DNA from: Gymnorhina tibicen
Lineage: Eukaryota > Chordata > Aves > Passeriformes > Artamidae
DNA: 64,000 nucleotides
Direction: 5' to 3'
Assembly: GCA_013399875.1 (NCBI GenBank)
Contig: VXAZ01009370.1
Coordinates: 1,186,161 to 1,250,160, forward strand
Part shown: one piece after another, positions 1 to 11,800 of the stretch
Numbering within the stretch: position 1 is the stretch's first letter
How the letters are laid out: every line of letters starts with the position of its first letter
The notes under the pieces: model-generated
Told to the model about the DNA's origin: nothing
Database searches by the model: none
What the model saw: the letters and a program-made list of their open reading frames with translations, nothing else
Made by a program: the position numbers and the translations under genes

Positions 1-838
1 ATTATCAGTTCTTCTGAAAACCCATAAATGTGGATTTTTGGCTTCTAATTTTGAAAATCTTGGCTATAAGTTTTATATAGTGATTCTGTCTGTCGAGAGA
101 ACACTTAGCCTGAGATCTCATCTGGATTTAGAAGACAGAGTACAAAGACATTTTGCCTTTTGCTTGTCAGTTTATTATTTTTCATGTTCCAATTTTGCTG
201 TAGTTGAAAATGGCTTTTCCTTTCTTTGCAAGCTAAGAAATAAATCCTTCTTAGGAGTGCAGCCGTTCTGCCATCCCTTGAATTACTAAGAACATTAATA
301 AAATTCAGTGAAATACAAAGTGTTCATATTAATGAGAGTTCAGAGGCTTCTAAAATATTTGGAGCAATAATATTTCCTGGATTATGTTGGAGTACTCTCC
401 GCAGAGGTCAACTGTGATATGATCACTGAAACCTGTGGCTGTGCTGTAGCCTTAGGAAACCTGTGTGAAAATAAACCACAGGGCTTTGATGGGCCAAAGC
501 AGCCAGCAGGAAATAGGGGCAGAGCTATCCACTCTGCCGAGCACTGATGGCATGAGAGAGGCCATTAAAACAAATAATATAAATGAGCCTGAGCTGGCTA
601 TAAGACCTGCAAGGTGATTAATGCCTGTGGTGACAAGTTGGAGGCATAGGAGGAGATTAAAGATTAAGTTAAAGGTAAGAGTGCTAACAGGCCTTTTCCT
701 GCCCAGCGCTTCTAATTGCTCTTCCTTCCTGCAAATGCAGTGGCCAGCACTGCCTGCACAGCACCACATTCCTCCCTGAGACTTGTCAGGCTGGTAGATA
801 AATGAAATACTTCTTTTCAAACACTTTCTTCTGTCTTT

Positions 839-910
839 ACTTCTTTTTTTTCTTTTTTTTTAAAATTTTTGTTCTTTTCTCCTTTATTTCCTTTTTTCTT
901 TATTCTTTTT
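839..910. repeat. T-rich polypyrimidine low-complexity tract
   Basis: About 70 bases are composed almost entirely of T with scattered C, interrupted by one AAAATTTTTG segment, and end in TTTTTAG. Confidence 0.88.
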
Positions 911-2595
911 AGCCTGCTCTCTCATCCCTTGTGTACATAGGAAAAAAATGCAGAAGTCATGTGGAAGCTGTTGCTGTTGGCTTCAGGCAGTGTCCAGCAT
1001 AGGGACTTTAAGTGTAGGTTGGTCCAAACCAGCCTCCAGCTGCCCAAACTGGGGCAGTGGGCAGAGAAGAGGCCACCAGGAAGCCTAGCAAGGTCTGCAA
1101 ATTTCTCTCACTCAGCTTTCCAAACCAATTGTTCAGAGAACAAGAAAAACCTCGAGTGTCAAAAAAGCCCGATCCCCTGACCCGCTAAGGCTCACTTGTA
1201 GTGTGCCTACTGCCTTATTTGCAGGAGGTTTTAACACTTGACCTGAAAAGTCAACAAAAGAATCACCATCTCCCATCTTAATAAATTAAGTTCTATCTTC
1301 TCTAATCACTTCCTACAAACACACAAAGTCATCTGTTTCCTTTTGGCTTAGATCTTGTATAATGTTTGGAGGAAGAAGGTCTACTTTTGTCAGCACCCCT
1401 GTTAAATTTATTTGCTTTTCTAGTTCAAGGAAAAAAGCCTATAACTCTGAAAGTCATCCAATGCTCTTATTTATTTATTTTGCTCGGTTTGATTGATACA
1501 TCTTTGTTCTGAGCTTATACAAAATTGACCACAACTCCAGTAAAAGTGCCTCTTGTTAAAACGCTTCCAGGATATCCACGTGTTCCCCGCCTGCGCTTGT
1601 CCCGCGTGGGAAGAAACTTGACCTGAGATGGAGGTACACTGATTTCAGAGGTGCTCCACCAGAAATCTCTCTGGCTGATAAGTCCAGAGCTTGATAATTA
1701 TTCAGACTGCTTTGCTGCATGTAACACTGCTTCTTGAGTTACGAGCGAGGGCTCTCGAGCTAAGATGGTAATAGGACAGCTAGTTTGACTTCCCTTTGTG
1801 TCTGAGAAAGCTTTCACCTGGCTCAGCGGGCAAAGGAGTCCCTTGGAGAAGCAGAAATGTCACCCTGAGGTATCATCAGTGCCAACACACACAAATAGAT
1901 GCCTCTAAGCACTGTTTCATAATTGTCCATTGGTTCTTTCTGGCATAATTTGGAGAAGAAACTGTAAAAGATGAAGCTGATGATCATTTGTGTAAATATC
2001 TGTAAATATGCTTGTGTCTATGAATGTATATATGCATGTGTATTTATTTATTTCATGTTTCATGGGTCACCAAGATTTATTGTCCTTTGTAGTAAATATT
2101 GACCTTGGATTTATCTCAGTCAATGTTTACCTCTTAGGCCAATAAATCTTGAGGTTCACCTTAACAGAAGTCAATATCTGCTTAGTGTTCAGCTCCATCA
2201 TTAATATAAATATTTTAGTGACCTTTGCATGTATTAGTCTATTTTTTAAAGTCAGCTCAGTGTTACCAATCCTACAGCACATCAGTAGTTTATTTTTCAG
2301 TTGTTTATTCCTGTAAGATTTTTTTAATAACCTCTGATACTCCTGTTGAGGTGTTGCAGAGAGTGTTTTTTGAGGAGAATCTCAGGAATGTGAGTGCAAG
2401 TTGCTGTTTCCAGTGGGAAGGGAGGCAGCCCTTGGCACCCGTGTATATCTGTGTGGTTCATCACGTATTTACCTACTACCAGGGTCCAGGCTTTGCTTGG
2501 ATTGCTGCCTCTTTTCTGGCTGTTCTTCAAGACTTTCTTTGTAAGATCAAATCTTTCTGAGATCAGGTGTTTGCTTTTCTGTATCTGTCACTGAG

Positions 2596-2640
2596 TTTAG
2601 GGTTAACAGGGACCTTTAGACCACCTAGTCTGACCTTTTT
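2596..2640 (-). mobile_element. Probable ancient CR1-type 3'-end remnant, antisense
   Basis: Read on the - strand, GGTCAGACTAGGTGGTCTAA then AGGTCCCTGTTAACC resembles the older amniote CR1 3' end (a segment of the form GGACTAGATGATCT...GGTCCCTTC). It is short and diverged, so homology is plausible but not secure. Confidence 0.5.
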
Positions 2641-5600
2641 ATCTCCTGCCATCTTTATCTCCTCCATTTAAGAAGCACTTTTTGCCGCCTTCCACCTCCC
2701 CTCTCTTTTGACCCTCGCCGAGTGAAATTTCCCTGCAGTGTCCTTATTAAAGTTTTCCTTTTTACCCGCGTTTGATTTGGTGTGATACCATCTCAGTCTA
2801 GATTCCCACTGAAGCGTCCCAAAGGAGTGCTGCTCTGTGGATCTCTCTGGGCTGTCGCCCCTCAGCACGTGCAGGCATTGCCCTTTCCTGCCCGGGTATT
2901 TAGGCAGGAGCATTGCATATAAATGTTACCTCGAGCCACTCAGGCGTGGCTGTGGTCCTTCCTGATGTCCTCCCCGTAAAAGTGAGACCCGGAGTGGAGT
3001 CTGAATGCTCATGACCTTTTCCCACCTCCACTGGCCACAGGAACAGGTAAGGAAGGCTGCGATGTGGTCCATGAGTTGTGAAACCCTCTCTTTAGAATAA
3101 AGCAGCCTGCAGGCTCCAGGGCAGTTACTTAGTTCAGGCACCAAGCTCAAAATTTTCCTTGTTATTATTACTACTGCCCCACAAAGCACACATATAATAC
3201 TCGATTACAAACCACTTCACCAGCACAGATAAGAGAGATGTTCTTCATCCCAGAACATTCTCACTCCAAATCCCTGATTCTGCCACCCCCTTTTCATTAA
3301 ATTACTCCTTTTATTCCAATTTAGAGTGCTGACCGTTCACATGGATAAAAGCTTGCAGGGTTAAACCCTTTGTGAGCCTATAGAAAATGTTCTGTGCGTG
3401 TGGAGAGGTTTCTATTATTCGTTATAAAGGTGCTGCTGCAGTAAATGGCTTAACAACATTGTGCTATGGAGAATTCTGATCCCTGTCACATGAAACAGCA
3501 TAAATGTCAGACCAGGGATTTATATGAATATTCCTTGAAGAGAAGCAAAGACAAGGAATTAGTTGTTCTCTTGTCCTATTTATTCCCTTTAATTGGATTT
3601 ATTTTTAAGTGGGCTTTAGTATAGAAATTTCTGCTTCATTTCTTTATTGTATTTTGGAATTTCATATCAACACAGATAAAGCCTGCTTGCCCTACATTAA
3701 AAATATATATTTAAACCACTGGAAGTATGTTCCTTAAACAGCAAAATCCATTTTTTTTTTTTAACTATTTTTTAAACATAACCTAAATCAGTTCTCAGCT
3801 TACAGACAGAGTATTTTAAGGTGCTGGTGTTGGAGCAGTTCACAGCAGCAAACACAGCCAGGATTCAAGATTCAGAGCAATTATAGCTGCTGATACATCG
3901 AGTCTTTGAGGGAAGGAGCCACGAAGCAATTTTTTCCGGAGGGATGTGTGTGCCACAGGCCACAGCGTAGCTGGTTTGTGCAGGAGACCTGATAGAGCAA
4001 GTGCAGCACTTGGTTGGTTTTTGGGGCATGTCTCCAAGTCAGAGTGAGGAGCAGCCTGCTGTTGTCAACCTTTGATTCATAGAGCTGTGTAAATGGGCAA
4101 AAAATTCCTTTCTGTCACGCCAGAGGCCAAATTAAACAGAAATCTGTAAACCAGGAGGGTTGTTTAGTTGGGAGGAAGCAACATGAGTCGTGTGATAATG
4201 TACTCCTGCAGGTTTCTTTTGCAATTTGTTTCGGGGCTGGGTTTGTCCTGGTTAATTTAATGCCATAAAATATAATTCTTTCTGCTGAGAAATTGCCTCA
4301 GAATTATACCAGCATGAAAGCAAACACGGAGTTAGCAGAGCCAAGCAAAGGTGTTTGAAGGTTTGGACTAAGGCTGACCACAAAGGTCTGGGTTAATACT
4401 GACCCACCAGCCTGCCCAGTGAATTCTTCATGTCCCCTTTCAACCAGGCATTTAAAAAATGTACTGCAGATATGCAGGAAGGCATATACAGCCCTGCTTT
4501 TTCCCCTCTCCCATCCCAGCTATGCTAATGAAAGCCCAGCATAGCTGAGATTTCCAGATCTGCTATCTCTGTGGAGAGATAAAAGTAGGCCCGTGCTTGT
4601 TACATTGCAGAATTGAACGCGGGGCACTCGTGATTTTTGTAACGTTTGCAGCAGAATGCGGAAGAAAGAGGTGAGTGCAGAGTCTGCCGGGCAGGTTTTA
4701 AAAACACGCTGAGCTGCTGGGAATGGGTGCTGCAAGGAGCAGGTGTTGCTGCCAGGGGTGTTGCTGGGTCTCTTCAAGACGTCTTTGATGTACATTGCAG
4801 TGGTTAGTGAAGACTCGGGAAGGGAATTAATAAGGAAGATGGAATGAAGCAATGTAACGGCGTCTGAATTTATTTCCATAGGTATGAAGAAAGCGTGCCC
4901 TTAGGTCTGTGTTGGTTCGTCTAAAGATTTAAGCTTTTCACGCTTAAAAAGCTCCTTTTCCTTCGGAGCCCTGCGAACACAGACCACTTAAGAAAACATG
5001 CATGTTTCGCCTGATCTAATCAATCTCTATTTTCTCCTTCTTTGAATTACAGTGGAGCTGTAAAAAATGAAACTGTCTAATTGCGATAGTTCACTAAGAA
5101 CTCCTACAAAAGAAGTATTTATTGTCTGGCGAAATTTTATCTCTAGTTCGTTTTATTGTAGAAGATTCTATCTCGGAAATGCTGTGAATCAGAGATGAAG
5201 GGGAGTAATGATGAACTTAAGGAAAACATAAGGAAAATGTGTGGGTGTATGAGTTTGCACATGTCTGTGAGCTATAATAGATATGCAAATAGAAAAGCAA
5301 GTGCTTGTGGACATGTGGTTTTGCGTTAGATGTGAATTTTATTCATCAGCTCTTTAACACTAGATTTACACACTTTAAAAAAACCCGTTCTGACTCATTC
5401 TAGAGAACCTTTATCAGCTATTTTATAATGATTTCATTTACCGACCCAATTATAAACTAAATTGAATCCTATCCGCCAACACAGGTTAAAATGTTTTTAT
5501 TATAGGCAGCTGTTTGATATCTGCAGGTGTGGGAGCACACAACAGGGATGGAAATTAATTAAGCAAGATGTGGGAGATGGCTGCAGCCGTGCGCTCTGAG

Positions 5601-6132
5601 CTTGTCAGCCAGGGGAGACCCGTGTCAAACACTCCGTGATTAGTTGCAGCACATGCTCCTGACTCGCAGCAGGCACTGCTCAGGGACTTGGAGCTACAGC
5701 TCTGCAGAGCCTTGGCTTTGCTCTGTCACTGCTCCCGAGCTTTTCCAGTGGCCCCACATATTGGTGTTACCAGAATTGCCCAAGGAACTTCCTGATGTGC
5801 TGAATTATTTTACATGAACAAACCCCCCTCTCACTGCACTTACACTGAGCATCTTGTCCTCCTTTAGCATTGTGTTATTCTTCAGCATCTTCAGCATCCT
5901 TGCAATATTCTGATTTTTATGTTAGTGGCAAGGACCACCAGGCATGGAAGGGTGAAGATTTCAGCCTAATACCTAATAGTTCTTATCTATTTTTGTGCTG
6001 ATGCAGTTGCCAGGCAGAGGCCCTGTCTTGTGGCACTCAAGGTGCACAAGGATAGTCATAAAAATAGTGTGTAGGAGCAGTAAGTATATGATTTGAAGAA
6101 ACAACTGTAATTATCAAATACAATTTAATTTT

Positions 6133-6170
6133 CATATATATATATATATATGTATGTATGTATGTATGTA
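6133..6170. repeat. Compound microsatellite (AT)n then (TGTA)n
   Basis: About nine AT dinucleotides are followed directly by about five TGTA tetranucleotides. The locus is likely polymorphic and has no coding content. Confidence 0.95.
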
Positions 6171-8599
6171 AAACTGTTAAAAGTGATTCCTTCACCGAGT
6201 GGGGGAAAAAACGTAAATAGATTAATATCGTGTTCATGTCCAAGTTCCACAATCACAACAGTTTGTGTGTAGACATGCTCTGAATAGAAAAATTGGGTCA
6301 ATTATTAGAATAAAACTTCCTCTAGTAACAATTTTTTAATCATAGGAGCGCAAGAAAACATAAGTATACGTAATTTCATTTTCACGAAAGAATGTCGTCG
6401 GTATTGAAGGCAAAACAAAAAAAGCTGTTACTGTTGGGAGGGAGCTCTTCCTCTTCACTTCAGGATGTGAGCTGCGAGGTAACGTGCCTGGTATGGTTTT
6501 GTTCCTATTTATTTATGTACAGGTGCAGTACAATTCGTTATAGTTCATTATTGAAGATAATGTCCCGTATCCCACACAGGGATGCCCTCAGGAATGTATG
6601 TTCCATGTCCCTATGCTGAAGGACATCTCCACCATCATCTGCTCCGAGAGGTCACATAATAGTGCATTTCCAATGGCAGCCCTCTGGCAGCTCTTTAAAT
6701 CTGTTTTATTTTCAGGTCACTTCAGCTGTAGCAACCACGAGGCTGGGGCACAGTGGTCACCTCTGCCAGTGCCACTTGCCAAGGGCTTCCTCAGCCGTGT
6801 TACCTGGTTCCTGAAGGAAGGATGAGGAGTGCACAGCGACTCTCCAGCTTCATTGGGATAGTCCAGAAGAGGGAGCTTGAAATTAAAGAGTGAAGGGATT
6901 TAGAAGTACCAGAAGAAATAAATTGTTCAAATGTGGGGGGACTTTGTTGTGGTCACCCTTTATCACTGGTAGAATTTGCTTCATGTTAGTAACAACAGAG
7001 CCTTGTTTTAGGGATGATGATTATTCTTGTGGTGGTGTGTTTCAGTCCAACCAGAAGCAATTTTCTTTCGGTTACTAAGTTAAAACACTTATTTGTTCAA
7101 GTTAAAATTAAGTTAAAATACTTATTTTTTCAGCATGGTATCCTCCATTTCTTTTCCAGAATTCTGAGAAAGTAATTAATTGTGGGGAAAATGAAAAATC
7201 ATAAACTCATGTGGGACTCAAAGGGCCATCCCTCTGTTTAGTCAGCTCAAATGCACCAATCTCATTTCAGTGCCACCAGGCATGAATTTGGCCCACGTGG
7301 TCTGAAGTTCATGGTTTGTTGTTGTGCTGAGCCTTTCCCTGGGTCACTTCCATGATGCCAATGCGTACAAATAACACCTTTGACTTTGTTACAGTGCCCT
7401 TTTCTGCTTCAAACAATGATGCATTTGGGGCTTCCTCGAGGTAAAAGCTTCAGCAGAGTGTGCTTGCAGCAATGCTGTGTTTTCACAGTGTATGATCTCC
7501 ATAAATGTCTGGCTTTGCATTAGATCCAGTGCCTGGAGGCTAAGGAAAGAGCTCCTAAGCACTGTACTGTACCTGCTACAGCAGAAAGAAGCCTGTGCTG
7601 TTTAGCATGTGTGTTTCTCTGTATCTCTGTATGTATGTTTGTACGTTTTAAGCAACTAGAAAGTGTATTTTATTGACCCAAGCTCCTCTGGATTTTTGTT
7701 TTTGCTTGTTTGTTTTTCTTCTGGCATTTAAATTCGTCCCTCATCTTGAATCTTAGGTCCAAGATGAAAATCTTGAGAATGCTCACACACAGAAGACGAG
7801 ACAACAAATATGATTACGTTCAACTGAAACAGCATTTTCAACAATGCCTTCTTTTCATTTTAGCTTTTCACTAAGAAATGTAATTTTGAAGTAATTTCGC
7901 TGTGAAAAGTAGATCCTCTGAAGTTATCACAGTAGGACAATTAGACAGTTTCAAAACTTTTAAAACATTTTAAACGGGAAATGACATCAGCCATTTTCCG
8001 CAGGAATATTCAGTTTCAGCAAACCGTGTTTTTCCCGGGAAAAATCACGTTGCCCAATTTCTAACCAAGGCCTCCTGGTATGCACAGACTTTGTTGGTGA
8101 GCAGCGGCGTTAGCGATGGGAAGTTGGGACCCGGCCTCTTTGCAATTATTCACGCAGAAGGGCAGATATTCCTCCACCAGTACACAGAGAGCATATTTTC
8201 CGTGCATTATGCATGGGATTTGCTCCAGCTGGCCTCTGACTCACGCTCCCCTGCCTCCCCCGTGTCTGCGGCCGGGCCCGGGACCACCTCATCACTCCCA
8301 CTGGGAGCAGCTCCTTGCCAAGCCCTGGGCTCCCGGCAGGTGGACGGGGCTTCCAGACATCCCTGCTCCCAGCTCCTGCTCGGAGCCAGGCTGCGCGGAG
8401 CTGGCTGCTCTCACCAAGAGCCTTGCCCAGTTTGGAAACAATCCCCTTCCCTGGGCCCCTCTTCGGGGTCTGACCACCCTCATCGGGATTTTTTTCCCCC
8501 ACTTCTCGATCAGGTGGTAATTTCCTCTGTTCCCATTTGTGCCCGTTGTCTCAGCAGCAATGAGATCTCCCTGATCCTGTTCTCAGAAGAGACCAAACA

Positions 8600-8848
8600 C
8601 AGTTCTCCCCCTCCTCTTCATCTGCTCTGTGCTCCAGGCCCTGAACAATGTTGATGGCCGCTGTGGACTTGCTCCAGTTTGTCGGTGTCTTTACTGTATT
8701 AGGGAGCCCAAAACCAGCCCTGGTACTCCAGGCTGTCCAAGAGGGGCTGAACAGAGGGAAATAATCGACTCCTTCAACCTGCTGGCTGCACTCCTGGGGA
8801 TACAGCCCAGCCTGCAGTTGTTCTTGAGCTGCAGATTATTGAAACCCG
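8600..8848 (-). mobile_element. CR1 LINE fragment, antisense
   Basis: The + strand text reads as the complement of the CR1 ORF2 3' region: CTGTGGACTTGCTCCAGTTT, GGTACTCCAGGCTGTCCAAG, GAGGGGCTGAACAGAGGG, TTCAACCTGCTGGCTGCACT and GGGGATACAGCCCAGCCTG. The 3' terminal part of the element is missing and the divergence is visible, so this is an older, truncated copy in the intron upstream of the first exon in the window. Edges are approximate. Confidence 0.82.
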
Positions 8849-11800
8849 TGGAACTGGTCTGCTGTGGAAGACCCTGGGGAGCTGGGGCTGCTCGAAGGGG
8901 TGTCCTGTGCCTGAGCCTGGGCACCAGGTGGGATGGGGCTGAGCACCCGCACCATGCAACGTTGCTCCTCCGTGCCTGCTCTGCCGCGGGGCTCCTTGTG
9001 CAAGTGGTGATGGGCCTGGAGCTGGGGCTCCCTGAGGGAACCGTGGGTCTTCCCTCTGCTTTGGGAAAGGTTAGGTGGAGGTGATAGTAAGAAGTGGACC
9101 TGAGTTATGTTTCCACCAAGCCCTGCCTCTTTGGACAAGTGTGGTACAAGCAAGGCTTGGCAGCGTGATGCCGGTGAAGTGACGCTTCGGAGGGATGGGG
9201 GAGAGGAAAAGAGGCCAAAGCAAGGTGTGGGATTGGGCCCTGTCCTTCTTGAGCCACATTCTTTGGCCCCCTTTTTTACCTCTTATTGCAGCAGTCCATG
9301 GCAGACAGCTTTCCAGGTGAAGATGCCTGCAGAACCCCTCTCTGGAAGCTGCTGTTAACATGTGGAAGATGATGTGACCCATTGGCACGCACAGACCCTG
9401 GAAAGTGAATTGATGCTCTGCCCATAAAATTGTATTCTGTTCATCGGGTGCAACAATTAATGAACCTATAAAGGGACTTCATAAAACACTAAAAATGGAA
9501 ATACTTCACGGAAATAGAAGATGATAAATTTTTATTTCACTCTGTTTCATGTGTCTGTTAGTTATGTGGACCCGTGACTTAATATATGTTATGAAATTAG
9601 ACATGGACTTTAGTGTTAACCTCCCATTCACAATGTCCTCTCATGTCCAATTTATATGATCATTATAGTAATATCAATGCATGTCTTAATTGTAATACTA
9701 ACTAATCATCAGCCATTATAGTGAAGTAATTAAATATTCTAAATTGTTAATAGCTCTGGATGCTGCTATAATTAATTTGTTGCTGTCCTAACAGGAAAAG
9801 AAATTAACAGAAGCAGGTGGGTAATGTTTTTGTTAAGGCTTCAGTACTGACTCTTTCTTAGGTACATGCCTGCCACACCACATATTTGATTATAGCAATT
9901 GCAACCTCGGGGCTGTTAATTTTAAATACCTCTAAAAAGGAATCTTTTCTTTTACCTGGTTGCAATGCTTTTATTCTCAGTAGTCAGTAAATCATAGTAA
10001 TTGTTCCTGGTGGTTCCAGTACTGTACATTAGCAAGGACTTGCAACATTCCTAGGAACAAGCAGCATGGATTGGAGCCTTGTACTTACACATAGCAGAGA
10101 CCCTTGCAGTTTATTCAGTGGTAAAGTACTGTGTTTATGCCCTCACTACACAGATGTTTATTGAAGCCAGTCTAGTTTAAATTTTGTGCTCTTCGTCCTT
10201 ACAGAGCAGGAGGAGCTGTTGTTAGAACAATTGCTAGAAAGATGTTGTCCTTTCAGGAAATGAATCATAAGAAAATCTCAGAAGTACATAAGAAGATCCC
10301 ATACACCCCCACCTCCCACCCCCCGTTTTAGAAACCTTAAAATAGTACCCAGATAGTACCCAAAGCTACAGCTAAAGAAAGGTGGAGTTACTATCAACTC
10401 TGTTTACTAAACTTTAAAGGTATGTAACTAGGAAAGGTTTAAAATACTTGAATCCTGCTGCTAGGGCAGCCTCATCCCAAGAAAATGTTGCGTGTCTTTT
10501 GTTGAATTATGCCAGAACAGCTCCATATCTTTTAAAGCTGTCCTCAACAACACAGGGCTGGCTTTGTTTTGCTAGACAGATAGCAAAAGAAGGAAAAACT
10601 GCATAGTGCAAACACTGAAGGCTTTCTGAGGCTGCCTGCACAATGAAATTGTTCTGATTGAACTCTCGACAAATTATAACCTGCAGGTACAGTGAGGATT
10701 TTCCATTTTTGCCTAACACATATACATTTTGTCTCTTCCATTTTTCCTTCCCTGCAATGCATTCAGCACAGCAAGGGCTGGAAAGAAATCTGATTGTGAA
10801 ACTGATAAATTGTCTTACATAGTTTCCCTATTTTGGCCATTGCCATGGTCTGGTTCTGAAAGTGCTTGGAATTCTCTTTCTCTCGTTTTGTTTTAACAAG
10901 CTTCTTCTCAGTTGCCTATTGCCAGTGCTATATTACCCACAGTGCACATCATTTTTTTTTTCTATCTCTTATTCTACATTGACTCCAAGAGGCCTCGGTG
11001 TAAAAGCAGATGAGATGATTTATTTTTTATCACTCACTTTTTCTCGTGAGAAAGAGAACCCCTTGGCCCTGCCTTCTCCACTGGCTTCCTCTTAGCACAG
11101 GCATTTGCTTCTTGGCAAATGGGGTCCATAAAATGCTACTGAATTAAATCAGCAAAGCGTTTCATTATATTTATTCTGCAATCACTGTGATAGATCCTTT
11201 TCTGGTCTAAATAGCTGCAGGCTCTTTAGTTTGAGTGCAGTTTGCCTTCTTTGCATGAGAAGGGAATTGGCTCAGCCTGGCCAGGTGGCCAGGAGTCATC
11301 AGAGATGCCAGACAGCAGAGGATCAGCCCCTGTGATTCCAGGTCTGATTGCAGTTGTTTGCAATTCCATGTACACTCATGGAAGACACTTTATGTGTTAA
11401 AACTTGCTGCAAGCCTTTGATATCTTTGACCTTTTAAAAAAAGTCTTCTAAATTTTGATATTCCCTAAGCAGACAGCTGGTATTTTTTGATTGAATAGAT
11501 AGAGATTTCATGTCTAAACGCATTTCTTGGTTTCCCTTTGCTGGATTAGTTCACTGCTCCCTGTACGTTCTCTGCTGCTCACAACCTTTCCTTGTGATTT
11601 GTTTTTGAGTGATACAATCGAAAGGTTGCAAAGAATTAAAGGTGCAGAAATGCCCCTGGAAAACATTAGTGATGTCCTGCTAGCGTCCCCCTTTGGATCT
11701 AAACATGGATATTCAGGTACACACAGTCCCACCTGCAGCTACACTCCCAAGCCAAAAAATTGCCCCTGATACCTTCTGATTGGAACAAATGCTTGACTCC

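Noticed and set aside
8091..9388. Cluster of overlapping ORFs on both strands
   Set aside because: Part of this is an antisense CR1 fragment (8600-8848) and the rest is GC-rich intron. No conserved domain was seen.
10303..10324. C-rich run suggesting a - strand G-quadruplex
   Set aside because: It has only three clear G runs of three or more on the - strand. It does not meet the four-run pattern without splitting one run.
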